From Pseudomonadota bacterium (GTDB lineage: Bacteria; Pseudomonadota; Gammaproteobacteria; Burkholderiales; Burkholderiaceae_C), in NCBI GenBank assembly GCA_020161065.1, contig JAIUPH010000023.1:1-64000 (forward strand): a stretch of DNA of 64,000 bases, written 5' to 3'. Every line of letters begins with the position of its first letter. The first letter of the stretch is position 1. Below the pieces are notes generated by a model. That model did no database searches, was not told where the DNA came from, and was given only the letters and a program-made list of their open reading frames with translations. This document shows positions 41,317 through 49,625 of this stretch, piece after piece. The position numbers were made by a program, and so were the translations under genes.

Positions 41317-43053
41317 TCAATGGTTGTCCTTCGGCACGAAGGCGCCGCGCTGGCCGACCAGGAAGTCGAGGTCGGCGCCTTCGTCGGCCTGCAGCACGTG
41401 GTCGATGTAGAGCTTCCAGTAGCCGCTTTGCAGCGGCGGCACGGGCGGCTGCCAGGCCGCCCTTCGACGGTCCAGTTCGGCGTCGTCGACGTGCAGGTGC
41501 AGCCGGCGCGCCGCCACGTCCAGCGTGATCAGGTCGCCGTCTTGCACCAGCGCCAGCGGGCCGCCGGCCGCCGCCTCGGGCGCCGTGTGCAGCACCACGG
41601 TGCCGTAGGCGGTGCCGCTCATGCGCGCATCGCTGATGCGCACCATGTCGGTCACGCCCTTCTTCAGCACCTTGGGCGGCAGCGGCATGTTGCCGACCTC
41701 GGCCATGCCGGGGTAGCCCTTGGGGCCGCAGTTCTTCAGCACCAGGATGCAGGTCTCGTCGACGTCCAGTGCCTCGTCGTCGATGCGGCGGTGGAAGTCG
41801 TCGCTGTCCTCGAACACCACGGCACGGCCGGTGTGCTGCATCAGCGCCGGCGTCGCCGCGCTGGGCTTGATGACGGCGCCGCGCGGCGCCAGGTTGCCGC
41901 GCAGGATGGCGATGCCGGCCTTGGCCTTGAACGGCTGGGCCATGGTCTTGATGACGCGCGGGTCGAAGTTCTGCGCCTCGGCGAGGTTCTCGCGCACCGT
42001 CTTGCCGCTGACGGTGACGAGGTCGAGGTGCAGCGTGGACTCGATCTCCTTCATCACCGCGGGCAGGCCGCCGGCGTAGCAGAAGTCTTCCATCAGGTGC
42101 TCGCCGCTGGGCTGCAGGTTCAGGATGCAAGGCATCTCGGAGCCCAGGCGCTCGAAGTCGTCGACGCCGAGCTTGACGCCCAGGCGCCCGGCGATGGCGA
42201 TCAGGTGGATCACCGCATTCGTGCTGCCGCCGATGGCCGCCAGCGTGCGGATGGCGTTCTCGAAGGCCTCGCGCGTCAGCACGTCGGTGATGGTCTGGTC
42301 GGCGTGCACCATCTCGACGATGCGGCGCCCGGCCAGCCGCGCCAGCACGTTGCGGCGGCCGTCCACCGCCGGGTAGGCGGCGTTGCCGGGCAGGCCGATG
42401 CCCAGGGCCTCGACCATGCTGGCCATGGTGCTGGCGGTGCCCATGGTCATGCAGTGGCCGTGGCTGCGGTGCATGCAGCTCTCGGCTTCCAGAAAGTCCT
42501 GCAGGCGCAGCGTGCCGGCGCGCACCTGCTCGCTCATGCTCCACACGCCGGTGCCGCTGCCCAGTTCCTGGCCGCGCCACTTGCCGTTGAGCATGGGCCC
42601 GCCGCTGACGCCGATGCTCGGCAGCCCGCAGCTGGCCGCGCCCATCAGCAGGCTGGGCGTGGTCTTGTCGCAGCCGAACAGCAGCACCACGCCGTCGACC
42701 GGGTTGCCGCGGATGCTCTCTTCCACGTCCATGCTGGCCAGGTTGCGGTAGAGCATCGCGGTCGGGCGCATCAGCACCTCGCCCAGCGACATGACGGGGA
42801 ATTCGAGCGGAAAGCCGCCGCCTTCGTAGACGCCGATCTTCACCTGCTCGGCCATCGTGCGGAAATGGCTGTTGCAGGGGTTCAGCTCGCTGAAGGTGTT
42901 GCAGATGCCGATCACCGGCCGGCCGTCGAACTGGTCGTGCGGCAGGCCCTTGCCCTTGAGCCAGCTGCGGTAGGCGAAGCCGTCGCGGTCCTGGCGGCCG
43001 AACCACTGCTGGCTGCGCAGGTCTTGGGGTCGCTTGCGGGGCTTGGCGCTCAT
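41317..43053 (-). CDS. IlvD/Edd-family sugar-acid dehydratase
   Basis: An Fe-S dehydratase of the dihydroxy-acid/6-phosphogluconate/sugar-acid family. The 578 residues and the sequence GICNTFSELNPCNSHFR, LLFGCDKTTPSLLMGA and HSHGHCMTMGTASTMA supply the three cluster-binding cysteines. Metal and active-site segments RISDARMSGTAYGTVVLH and HPPK-type loops are present. This form (starting MSAKPRKRPQDLRSQQWFG) is close to the arabinonate/xylonate/gluconate dehydratases rather than IlvD proper. The context with a 2-hydroxyacid dehydrogenase, gluconokinase and sugar importer supports sugar-acid catabolism. Confidence 0.88.
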   Translation of the reverse strand: MSAKPRKRPQDLRSQQWFGRQDRDGFAYRSWLKGKGLPHDQFDGRPVIGICNTFSELNPCNSHFRTMAEQVKIGVYEGGGFPLEFPVMSLGEVLMRPTAMLYRNLASMDVEESIRGNPVDGVVLLFGCDKTTPSLLMGAASCGLPSIGVSGGPMLNGKWRGQELGSGTGVWSMSEQVRAGTLRLQDFLEAESCMHRSHGHCMTMGTASTMASMVEALGIGLPGNAAYPAVDGRRNVLARLAGRRIVEMVHADQTITDVLTREAFENAIRTLAAIGGSTNAVIHLIAIAGRLGVKLGVDDFERLGSEMPCILNLQPSGEHLMEDFCYAGGLPAVMKEIESTLHLDLVTVSGKTVRENLAEAQNFDPRVIKTMAQPFKAKAGIAILRGNLAPRGAVIKPSAATPALMQHTGRAVVFEDSDDFHRRIDDEALDVDETCILVLKNCGPKGYPGMAEVGNMPLPPKVLKKGVTDMVRISDARMSGTAYGTVVLHTAPEAAAGGPLALVQDGDLITLDVAARRLHLHVDDAELDRRRAAWQPPVPPLQSGYWKLYIDHVLQADEGADLDFLVGQRGAFVPKDNH

Positions 43054-43103
43054 GGGTGATGGCTTTCCCGGGGTGGCCGAAAGGGGCGGCATCATATTAA
43101 GGT

Positions 43104-44123
43104 ATGACGATTGAGTTGCCCCACCCTTTGTTGCCCGAGGAGCCGCCCGCCGTGCCTGCCACCGACGTTCCCGCGATCGACGTTCTCGCCGTCTCGCGCC
43201 TGCCGCCGCTGTACCTCGACCCGCTGCGCGCCGCCTACCGCGTGCACGACCGCCTGCACGAAACCGACCCCGCGGCCTTCGCGGCGGTGGCGCCGCGCAT
43301 CCGCGCGGTGGCCGGCAGCGGCGAGTCCAAGGTCAGCGCCGAGCTGATGGCCCGGCTGCCGGCGCTGGAGGTCGTCGCCATCATGGGCGTCGGCTACGAC
43401 GGCGTGGACGTCGAAGCCGCCAAGGCGCGCGGCGTGCGCGTCACGCACACGCCCGACGTGCTGAACGACGAGGTCGCCGACACCGCGCTCGGCCTGATGC
43501 TGTGCGCCGCGCGCCAGTTGCCGGCGGCCGACCGCTTCGTGCGCGCCGGCCAGTGGCCGCAAGGCGCGTTCCCGCTGCAGACGCGCATGTCGGGCAAGCG
43601 GCTGGGGCTGCTCGGCATGGGCCGCATCGCCAAGGCCATCGCGCAGCGCGCGCAGGCCTTCGGCATGTCCATCGCCTACACCGCGCGCTCGGCCAAGCCC
43701 GAGCTGCCCTACCGGTTCTGGCCGACGCCAGCGGCGCTGGCCGCCGAGAGCGACTTCCTGGTCGTCATCACGCCCGGCGGCGCGGCCACGCGCAAGCTGG
43801 TCGACGCCGCGGTGCTGCGCGCGCTGGGCCAGGGCCGCGGCAACGGCTTCCTGGTCAACGTGGCGCGCGGGCCGGTGGTCGACGAAGCGGCGCTGATCGA
43901 GGCGCTGGAGGCCGGCACCATCGCCGGCGCCGCGCTCGACGTGTTCGAGCAAGAGCCGCAGGTGCCGGCACGGCTGATGGCGCTGCCGCAGGTGGTGCTG
44001 ACGCCGCACCTGGGCAGCGGCACCCGCGAGACGCGCCAGGCCATGGCCGACCTGGCGCTGGCCAACCTGCAGGCCCACTTCGCCGGCCAGCCGTTGCCGA
44101 CGCTGGTGCCCGAACTGCGCTGA
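43104..44123 (+). CDS. D-isomer-specific 2-hydroxyacid dehydrogenase
   Basis: An NAD(P)-dependent 2-hydroxyacid dehydrogenase (glyoxylate/hydroxypyruvate or 2-ketogluconate reductase type). The cofactor motif is GLLGMGRIAKAIAQRA (~170). The catalytic triad is Arg in NVARGPVVDE, Glu in FEQEPQVP, and His in TPHLGSGT. The ATG at 43104 gives 339 residues. A GTG at 43152 has the better ribosome-binding site (GAGGAG, nine bases upstream) and gives a family-like start, so it may be the true one. It is divergent from the dehydratase gene, which suggests a shared sugar-acid route. Confidence 0.87.
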   Translation: MTIELPHPLLPEEPPAVPATDVPAIDVLAVSRLPPLYLDPLRAAYRVHDRLHETDPAAFAAVAPRIRAVAGSGESKVSAELMARLPALEVVAIMGVGYDGVDVEAAKARGVRVTHTPDVLNDEVADTALGLMLCAARQLPAADRFVRAGQWPQGAFPLQTRMSGKRLGLLGMGRIAKAIAQRAQAFGMSIAYTARSAKPELPYRFWPTPAALAAESDFLVVITPGGAATRKLVDAAVLRALGQGRGNGFLVNVARGPVVDEAALIEALEAGTIAGAALDVFEQEPQVPARLMALPQVVLTPHLGSGTRETRQAMADLALANLQAHFAGQPLPTLVPELR

Positions 44124-44178
44124 CGTTGCGCTGAAGCGGCGCCGAAGCGACGCCGCCACGCCGCCGCAGCGCCGGCGC

Positions 44179-45117
44179 TCAGGCCTGCCCGCTTCGCCGC
44201 GCGCGCCCGGCGTTCACCGGCGCCCGAGGCCTGGTCTTGCGGCCGGCCTCTTCGCCGCCCAGGCTTTGCGCCACGGCGAGAAACGAGCGGATGACTTGCG
44301 CCTCGCGTCGGCTCTGCAGGCAGAACAGGTGCGTCACCAGTTCCATGCGGCCGTCCGAGAAGCGCAGCATGCGAAGGCGCGGGTCTGACGGGACGGCGGC
44401 TTCCGACACCGTGCCGATGCCGATGCCGGCCGCCACGGCTTCGCGCAGGGCTTCGCGACTGCCGAGTTCCATCGCGACCACCGGCTTCGCGCCCGCGCTC
44501 GCCAACGCCGCCTCGACGATCGTCCGCGCGGTGGATCCCTGCTCACGCACCACCATGCGTTGCCCGTCCAGGTCGGCGATGCGGATGCGCTTGCGCGAAG
44601 CCCATTCATGCTCGCGCGAAACCAGCGCCACGATGGGGTCCCGCCGGTAGGGCATCCCCAGCAGCCGCGGGTCGTGCGCCGCGTGGGCGAGCACGCCCAC
44701 GTCGACGCGGGCGTCGAGCAGTTCGCGCAGGACGGCATCGGAATTGCCGAACCGCACCTGCACTTTCATCTGCGGATACCGGCGGCCGAACTCGGCAAGG
44801 ATCTGCGTGACGTGATAAGGGCTGACGGCGCCGAGCCGCAGCACGCCGCCTTTCATGCCGCCGACGTCGGTCAGCAGGTGCACCACGTCGGCTTCGATCG
44901 TGGCCAGCGGGGCGGCCAGCGCAAGCAGGCGCTGGCCGGTCTCGGTCAATCGCAGTCCACGCCCCACGCGCACGAACAGCTCCACACCGTAGCGCGCTTC
45001 CAGCTGATGCACCTGGATCGAAAGCGCCGGCTGGCTGACATGCAACTGCTTGGCGGCGGCGCCGACCCCACCCGCCCGCGCAATGGCCACGAAGGCACGA
45101 AGCTGGGTCAGTCGCAT
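44179..45117 (-). CDS. LysR-family transcriptional regulator
   Basis: A 312-residue LysR regulator. The N-terminal helix-turn-helix reads LTQLRAFVAIARAGGVGAAAKQLHVSQPALSIQVHQLEARYGVELF, and the effector domain starts near residue 90 (LRLGAVSPYHVTQILAEFGRRYP). It is divergent from the phosphoesterase-TctC-PhnW operon, with an AT-rich palindrome between. Related LysR proteins control 2-aminoethylphosphonate genes in proteobacteria, so the likely effector is a phosphonate or its breakdown product (inference). The Arg/Gly-rich tail after residue 290 is disordered. Confidence 0.88.
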   Translation of the reverse strand: MRLTQLRAFVAIARAGGVGAAAKQLHVSQPALSIQVHQLEARYGVELFVRVGRGLRLTETGQRLLALAAPLATIEADVVHLLTDVGGMKGGVLRLGAVSPYHVTQILAEFGRRYPQMKVQVRFGNSDAVLRELLDARVDVGVLAHAAHDPRLLGMPYRRDPIVALVSREHEWASRKRIRIADLDGQRMVVREQGSTARTIVEAALASAGAKPVVAMELGSREALREAVAAGIGIGTVSEAAVPSDPRLRMLRFSDGRMELVTHLFCLQSRREAQVIRSFLAVAQSLGGEEAGRKTRPRAPVNAGRARRSGQA

Positions 45118-45145
45118 GGCCAACACATAAGCAATTGATATGAAT

Positions 45146-45171
45146 GCACGCAAATATATGTATTTGTGCGC
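45146..45171. promoter_or_regulatory. Dyad in AT-rich LysR/operon intergenic region
   Basis: GCACGCAAATA and TATTTGTGCGC form an 11-base dyad with two mismatches around TATG; the inner CAAATA/TATTTG is perfect. It lies in the 105-base gap between the divergent LysR and phosphoesterase starts, which is strikingly AT-rich for this genome. It is a probable binding site of the LysR protein. Confidence 0.6.
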
Positions 45172-45222
45172 GAGAGCACAACCGCCAACACTTTGGCTGC
45201 CGCATGGAGGAGCGTGGCGCGC

Positions 45223-47271
45223 ATGCAGATCATCAGAACCCCCCAGGGCCCGGCGGCTTCGGACCAGGCAAGGTTCAGCTTCGTCGTCGTGGCCGACACC
45301 CACATCAACGAGTGCGAGGACGCGAGCACCTCGCACTTCGAGACCAACGCGCGTGCCAATGCCAGGGCGCGCCACGTGTTCCGGGAGATCGCGGCGATGC
45401 AGCCGCCGCCGCGCTTCGTGATCCACCTCGGAGACATCGTCCACCCGGTGCCGCGCCTGGCGGCCTTTCACGACGCGGTCGCCAACTACCGCGAGATCGT
45501 CGCGCCCCTTCGTATGCCGGTGCACCTGGTCCCGGGCAACCACGATGTCGGCGACAAGGCGATCGAGTGGGCGCCCTCCGACCGCGTCACCGACGCCTTC
45601 CTCGCGCAATACCGCGCCGCGTTCGGCGCCGACTTCCATTGCTTCGACCACGGCGATCTGCGCTTCGTGGTGGTCAACGCCCAACTGTTCAACTCCGGCC
45701 TGGCGGACGAGCCGGCGCAGATGACGTGGCTGCAGGCGGTCCTCGCGCCGCAGGCCGGCCGGCGGACCTTCGTCTTCCTCCACTATCCGCCCTTCATCTA
45801 CGACCCGGAGGAACGCGGCAACTACGACAACATCGACGAGCCGGCGCGCGGGCAGTTCCTGGCGCTGGTGCGCGCGTCGGGCGTGGAAGCCGTCTTTGCC
45901 GGGCACGTGCACAACTTCTGGTACGCCAGCATCGGCACGGCGGACTTCTACACGCTGCCGTCCACCGCCTTCATGCGGCACGACTTCACCGAGTTCTACC
46001 GCGTCGGCCCCGCGACGGAGTTCGGCCGCGGCGACCTCGACAAGTTCGGCTACTTCATCGTCGACGTCTACGACTGGGGGCATGTCGCGCACCCGGTGCG
46101 CAGCCAGGGCCGCGAGGCGGCGAAGGACGCCACGGCGCCGGCCTCGCCATCGCGTTTGCTGGCCAGCCCGCAGACCAGCGGCTTCGACCGGGTCGGGGTC
46201 GAACTGCGCCACGCCTGGATGGAGGCCATGCAGATCCCCGCGACGGGCGGGGTGCAGGATTTCGGCCGCAAGTGGGCGCGCAACGACTACCCGGTGCTTG
46301 GCCTGTGGGAGATGGGCTGCCGCCTCGCGAAAGTGCCTGACATCGATTGGGCGGAAGCCGCATCGCGACAGCGGATGCGCCTGCTGGCGGCCAAGGGTTC
46401 GCGCTTCATCGTGACAGGGCTGCGGCTCCTCGGCGACGGGGCGAGCCGCCAAGAACTCGAGGCCTGCGGCGTCGTCGGCTTCGAGTTCAACGCCACGCTC
46501 GGCGAGTTCGCCCGGCGACGCGGTGCGCTCGTCGAGTGGCGCGAGCGGTCGGGCGTTGCCGTGTTCTTCTCGAAGATCCTCTCCGGCGACGATGCCCAGT
46601 TCAGCGGCGGCAAGTTCAACCACGCGGTGCGGGCCGGCTACGAAGCGGCGGAGCTGCGCGAACACCGCGAGCTGCTGGCCGGCGCCATCCGCGAGGGTGC
46701 CATCGACGGCGTCACGCTTCGCATCGAGGCCGATGGGTCGTGGGCCGCCACGGCGCAAGCGGCCGCGGCCTTCGCGGAAGCGACGCACGGCAAGCTGCTG
46801 CTGTCGGTCAAGCTGGGCAGCGGCTCGGTGGCGCGGGAGCGCACCGACGATCGCGCCAACGCGGCCTTGGTGGCCCGCGCCATGCTGCTGTCGCGCGCCT
46901 CATCCTCGCTTCACGTCGTGTTCGACACCTTCGTCGACGTGGACCGCGGCTATGCCCCGCGCCACGGCTTCCTGGATCGCCGCTTCGCCCCGCGCGCGGC
47001 GGCGCACGTCTTCCGCAGCCTGTCGGCGCTGCTGCCGCGCCATGGCGCGATCCGGCTCAGCGAAGGTCTCGCCGGCCTGGATGGGGCGGTGGTCGGCTTC
47101 GAGGCCGCGGGCCGCGCGTACCGGCTGCTGGTGGGCACGCCGCAAGCGCTGAGCCGGCATCTGGCCCAGGGCGACGACCGGCTCTTCGACCTCTGCACGG
47201 CCGAGGAGATCGGGAGCGCGCAGCGCCTTGCACCCGGCGAACTTCAGGTGCTGCTTGCCGGCGCGGCGTAG
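45223..47271 (+). CDS. Metallophosphoesterase with large unassigned C-terminal domain, linked to PhnW
   Basis: A 682-residue cytoplasmic protein (no signal peptide). The first ~260 residues are a calcineurin-like dimetal phosphoesterase with VVADTHIN (~26), HLGDIVHP (~70), GNHDVGD (~105), FLHYPPF (~187) and GHVHNFW (~227), all metal ligands intact. The remaining ~380 residues contain alternating strand/helix segments (FIVTGLRLLGDGA, VVGFEFNATLGEFARR, GKLLLSVKLGSG, LHVVFDTFVDVDRG) that suggest a TIM-barrel-like domain I cannot name. The start at 45223 has a GGAGGAG site upstream. It is the first gene of an operon with a Bug binding protein and PhnW; possibly it acts on a phosphonate metabolite. 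Confidence 0.85.
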   Translation: MQIIRTPQGPAASDQARFSFVVVADTHINECEDASTSHFETNARANARARHVFREIAAMQPPPRFVIHLGDIVHPVPRLAAFHDAVANYREIVAPLRMPVHLVPGNHDVGDKAIEWAPSDRVTDAFLAQYRAAFGADFHCFDHGDLRFVVVNAQLFNSGLADEPAQMTWLQAVLAPQAGRRTFVFLHYPPFIYDPEERGNYDNIDEPARGQFLALVRASGVEAVFAGHVHNFWYASIGTADFYTLPSTAFMRHDFTEFYRVGPATEFGRGDLDKFGYFIVDVYDWGHVAHPVRSQGREAAKDATAPASPSRLLASPQTSGFDRVGVELRHAWMEAMQIPATGGVQDFGRKWARNDYPVLGLWEMGCRLAKVPDIDWAEAASRQRMRLLAAKGSRFIVTGLRLLGDGASRQELEACGVVGFEFNATLGEFARRRGALVEWRERSGVAVFFSKILSGDDAQFSGGKFNHAVRAGYEAAELREHRELLAGAIREGAIDGVTLRIEADGSWAATAQAAAAFAEATHGKLLLSVKLGSGSVARERTDDRANAALVARAMLLSRASSSLHVVFDTFVDVDRGYAPRHGFLDRRFAPRAAAHVFRSLSALLPRHGAIRLSEGLAGLDGAVVGFEAAGRAYRLLVGTPQALSRHLAQGDDRLFDLCTAEEIGSAQRLAPGELQVLLAGAA

Positions 47272-47314
47272 CGCGCCGTCGCCGCCCTTCACCGTCACCC
47301 ACGAGGAGCATCCC

Positions 47315-48316
47315 ATGAGCCATCCCATCGCGCGTCGCGGCACCAACGGCCGCCTTGCACGCACCCTCTGGGGCCTGGCGCTCGCGCTGCCCACGTTGGC
47401 CGCGCAGTCGCAGGAGTCCTATCCGAGCCGTCCGGTCACCCTGCAGGTCGGCTACGGCGCGGGCGGCACCACGGACAAGGTCGCGCGTCTCGTCGCGCTG
47501 GCGATGAAGGAAACGCTGGGCCAGTCGGTGGTGGTCGAGAACCGCCCGGGCGCCGGCGGCAATCTTGCCGCTGCCGCCGTGGCGAAGAGCCCGCCTGACG
47601 GCTACACCCTCTACATGGCCACCGTCAGCAGCCACGCCATCGGCCCGGCCATGTACCAGAGCCTGGGGTTCACCCCGCTGGGCAGCTTCGAGCCGGTGGC
47701 GCTCGTCGCGCAGTACCCGCTGCTGGTGATGGCCAGTGCCGACTTTCCGGCCAAGACCGCCGCTGCGTCGCTGGCGTACCTCAAGGCGAATCCGGGCAAG
47801 GTCTTCTTCGGGTCGGCCGGCGTCGGGTCGGCGGGCCACCTGACCGGCGAATTGCTGGCCGCCCGGATCGGGACCACCATGAACCACGTGGCCTACAAGG
47901 GCGGCAGCGCAGCCTCGATCGCGGCCATGGGTGGCGAGATCTCGTTGATGATCGACCCGCTGCCCGGCCTGCTGGGCAACGTGCGTTCGGGGCGGCTGCT
48001 GCCGCTGGCCGTCTCGTCTTCGCGCCGCTCCACGGCGTTGCCAGACGTGCCGACGCTGGCCGAAAGCGGGCTGGCAGGCTTCGAGACGAACTCCTGGGCC
48101 GGCATCGTGGCCCCGGCAGGCACGCCGGCGGCCGTCGTCGCGAAACTGCAGCGGGCCATCGACGCCGCGTTGAAGTCGCCGGCCGTCGCTGCCTCGCTGT
48201 CGGCAGACGGCGTCGAGTTGACCTACCTGCCGGGCGAGCCGTTCCGGCAATTCATGGCATCCGAGATGCAGCGCTGGGGCCAGGTGGTCAAGGCGAACCG
48301 AATCAAGGGCGAGTGA
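47315..48316 (+). CDS. Bug-family (TctC-like) tripartite tricarboxylate binding protein
   Basis: A 333-residue periplasmic solute-binding protein. After an N-terminal export signal (LARTLWGLALALPTLAAQSQ), the mature protein has the Bug pattern: YPSRPVTLQVGYGAGGTTDKVAR, VVVENRPGAGGNLAAAAVAKSPPDGYT and GFETNSWAGIVAPAGTP. No TctA/TctB membrane genes are adjacent, which is common for Bug proteins in Burkholderiales; they are thought to share membrane subunits or act as sensors. The link to PhnW suggests an organophosphonate ligand, which would be unusual for the family. The ribosome-binding site is GAGGAG. Confidence 0.88.
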   Translation: MSHPIARRGTNGRLARTLWGLALALPTLAAQSQESYPSRPVTLQVGYGAGGTTDKVARLVALAMKETLGQSVVVENRPGAGGNLAAAAVAKSPPDGYTLYMATVSSHAIGPAMYQSLGFTPLGSFEPVALVAQYPLLVMASADFPAKTAAASLAYLKANPGKVFFGSAGVGSAGHLTGELLAARIGTTMNHVAYKGGSAASIAAMGGEISLMIDPLPGLLGNVRSGRLLPLAVSSSRRSTALPDVPTLAESGLAGFETNSWAGIVAPAGTPAAVVAKLQRAIDAALKSPAVAASLSADGVELTYLPGEPFRQFMASEMQRWGQVVKANRIKGE

Positions 48317-48319
48317 GCG

Positions 48320-49438
48320 ATGGAGCATTCGCCGTATCTCCTGACGCCCGGGCCGCTGAGCACGTCGGCGCGCACCAGGCACAGCATGCTGCGCGACTGG
48401 GGCAGCTGGGACGCCGACTTCAACCAGATCACCGAGCGATTGCGTGGCAGGCTGCTGGCCATCGTGAACGGCAGCGCGACGCACGAATGCGTGCCCCTGC
48501 AGGGCAGCGGCACCTTCGCGGTGGAAGCCGCCATCGGCACGATCGTGCCCAGGGACGGGCACGTGCTCGTTCCCCTCAACGGCGCGTACTGCCAGCGAAT
48601 CGCCCGCATCTGCAAGGTGCTCGGCCGCCGCCTGACCACGATCGAGTTCGCCGAAGACGCTCCCGTGCTGGCGGCAGCGGTGGACCGCGCCCTCGCCGCC
48701 GATCCTTCGATCACGCATGTCGCGCTGGTCCATTGCGAGACCAGCACCGGCATCCTCAACCCGCTGCAGGCCATCGCCGATGTGGCGCGGGCCCGCGGCA
48801 AGGGCCTGATCGTCGACGCCATGAGTTCCTTCGGCGCCCTCGAGATCGATGCCCGCACGACCGCCTTCGATGCGCTGATCGCCGCATCGGGCAAGTGCCT
48901 GGAGGGCGTGCCCGGCATGGGCTTCGTGCTGGTCGAGCGTGGTGTCCTGTCGCGATCCGAAGGCAACAGTCCGTCGGTCGCGCTCGACCTGTACGACCAG
49001 TGGACCTACATGAACCGCACCACCCAGTGGCGCTTCACGCCGCCGACGCATGTCGTCGCCGCGCTGGACGCCGCGCTGACGCAATATCTCGAAGAGGGTG
49101 GCCTGGCCGCACGCGGCGCCGCGTACGCGAAGAACTGCGCCCAACTCGTGGCGGGCATGGCCGCGATCGGGCTGCGGCCATTCCTGCCGGCGCCGATACA
49201 GGCGCCGATCATCGTGACCTTCCTCGCGCCCGAAGACCGCCGCTATGACTTCAAGGCCTTCTACAACGCGGTGAAGGCGCGAGGCTACATCCTGTACCCG
49301 GGCAAGCTCACCACCCGCGAGACCTTCCGCGTCGGCTGCATGGGGCAACTCGGTCCCCGCGGGATTTCGGGCGCGGTGGCGGCCGTGGGCGAGGCGCTGG
49401 ACGAGCTGGGCATCAAGGGACGCGAAGCGCTCGCCTGA
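48320..49438 (+). CDS. phnW: 2-aminoethylphosphonate--pyruvate aminotransferase
   Basis: A PLP-dependent class V aminotransferase that turns 2-aminoethylphosphonate plus pyruvate into phosphonoacetaldehyde and alanine. It begins [19 protein letters not shown], followed by the PhnW hallmarks [49 protein letters not shown] and the PLP lysine in [14 protein letters not shown] (~195). The 372 residues match PhnW (~365). It starts three bases after the preceding stop. The enzymes that normally follow, PhnX or PhnY/PhnA, are missing from this window. Confidence 0.9.
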   Translation: MEHSPYLLTPGPLSTSARTRHSMLRDWGSWDADFNQITERLRGRLLAIVNGSATHECVPLQGSGTFAVEAAIGTIVPRDGHVLVPLNGAYCQRIARICKVLGRRLTTIEFAEDAPVLAAAVDRALAADPSITHVALVHCETSTGILNPLQAIADVARARGKGLIVDAMSSFGALEIDARTTAFDALIAASGKCLEGVPGMGFVLVERGVLSRSEGNSPSVALDLYDQWTYMNRTTQWRFTPPTHVVAALDAALTQYLEEGGLAARGAAYAKNCAQLVAGMAAIGLRPFLPAPIQAPIIVTFLAPEDRRYDFKAFYNAVKARGYILYPGKLTTRETFRVGCMGQLGPRGISGAVAAVGEALDELGIKGREALA

Positions 49439-49550
49439 CGCGCTTTCCACCTTGCAGGCGCCGCCGCCGCGGGAGCGGGCGATGCGGCCGGACGACCCCT
49501 GGCTGGTCGTCGAGGGTACGGGAAAGTCCCGGCCGGCCCTGAAATCAATG

Positions 49551-49565
49551 GTCATACGATATGAC
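49551..49565. promoter_or_regulatory. Perfect palindrome upstream of the sugar ABC operon (GntR/FadR-type operator)
   Basis: GTCATA-CGA-TATGAC is a perfect 15-base dyad in the 187-base gap before the binding-protein gene, 61 bases from its start. It has the length and spacing typical of FadR-subfamily GntR operators. A FadR-type regulator is encoded at the end of the same operon. Confidence 0.65.
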
Positions 49566-49625
49566 GACAACAGCGGCGGCGCCAAGACCGCTGCCCCTTT
49601 CATGCACCGCAAGGAGACACGCTCG

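Noticed and set aside
41317..43053. Calling the dehydratase IlvD of branched-chain amino acid synthesis
   Set aside because: The N terminus and the sugar-acid neighbours fit the arabinonate/gluconate dehydratase branch better; no ilv genes are nearby.
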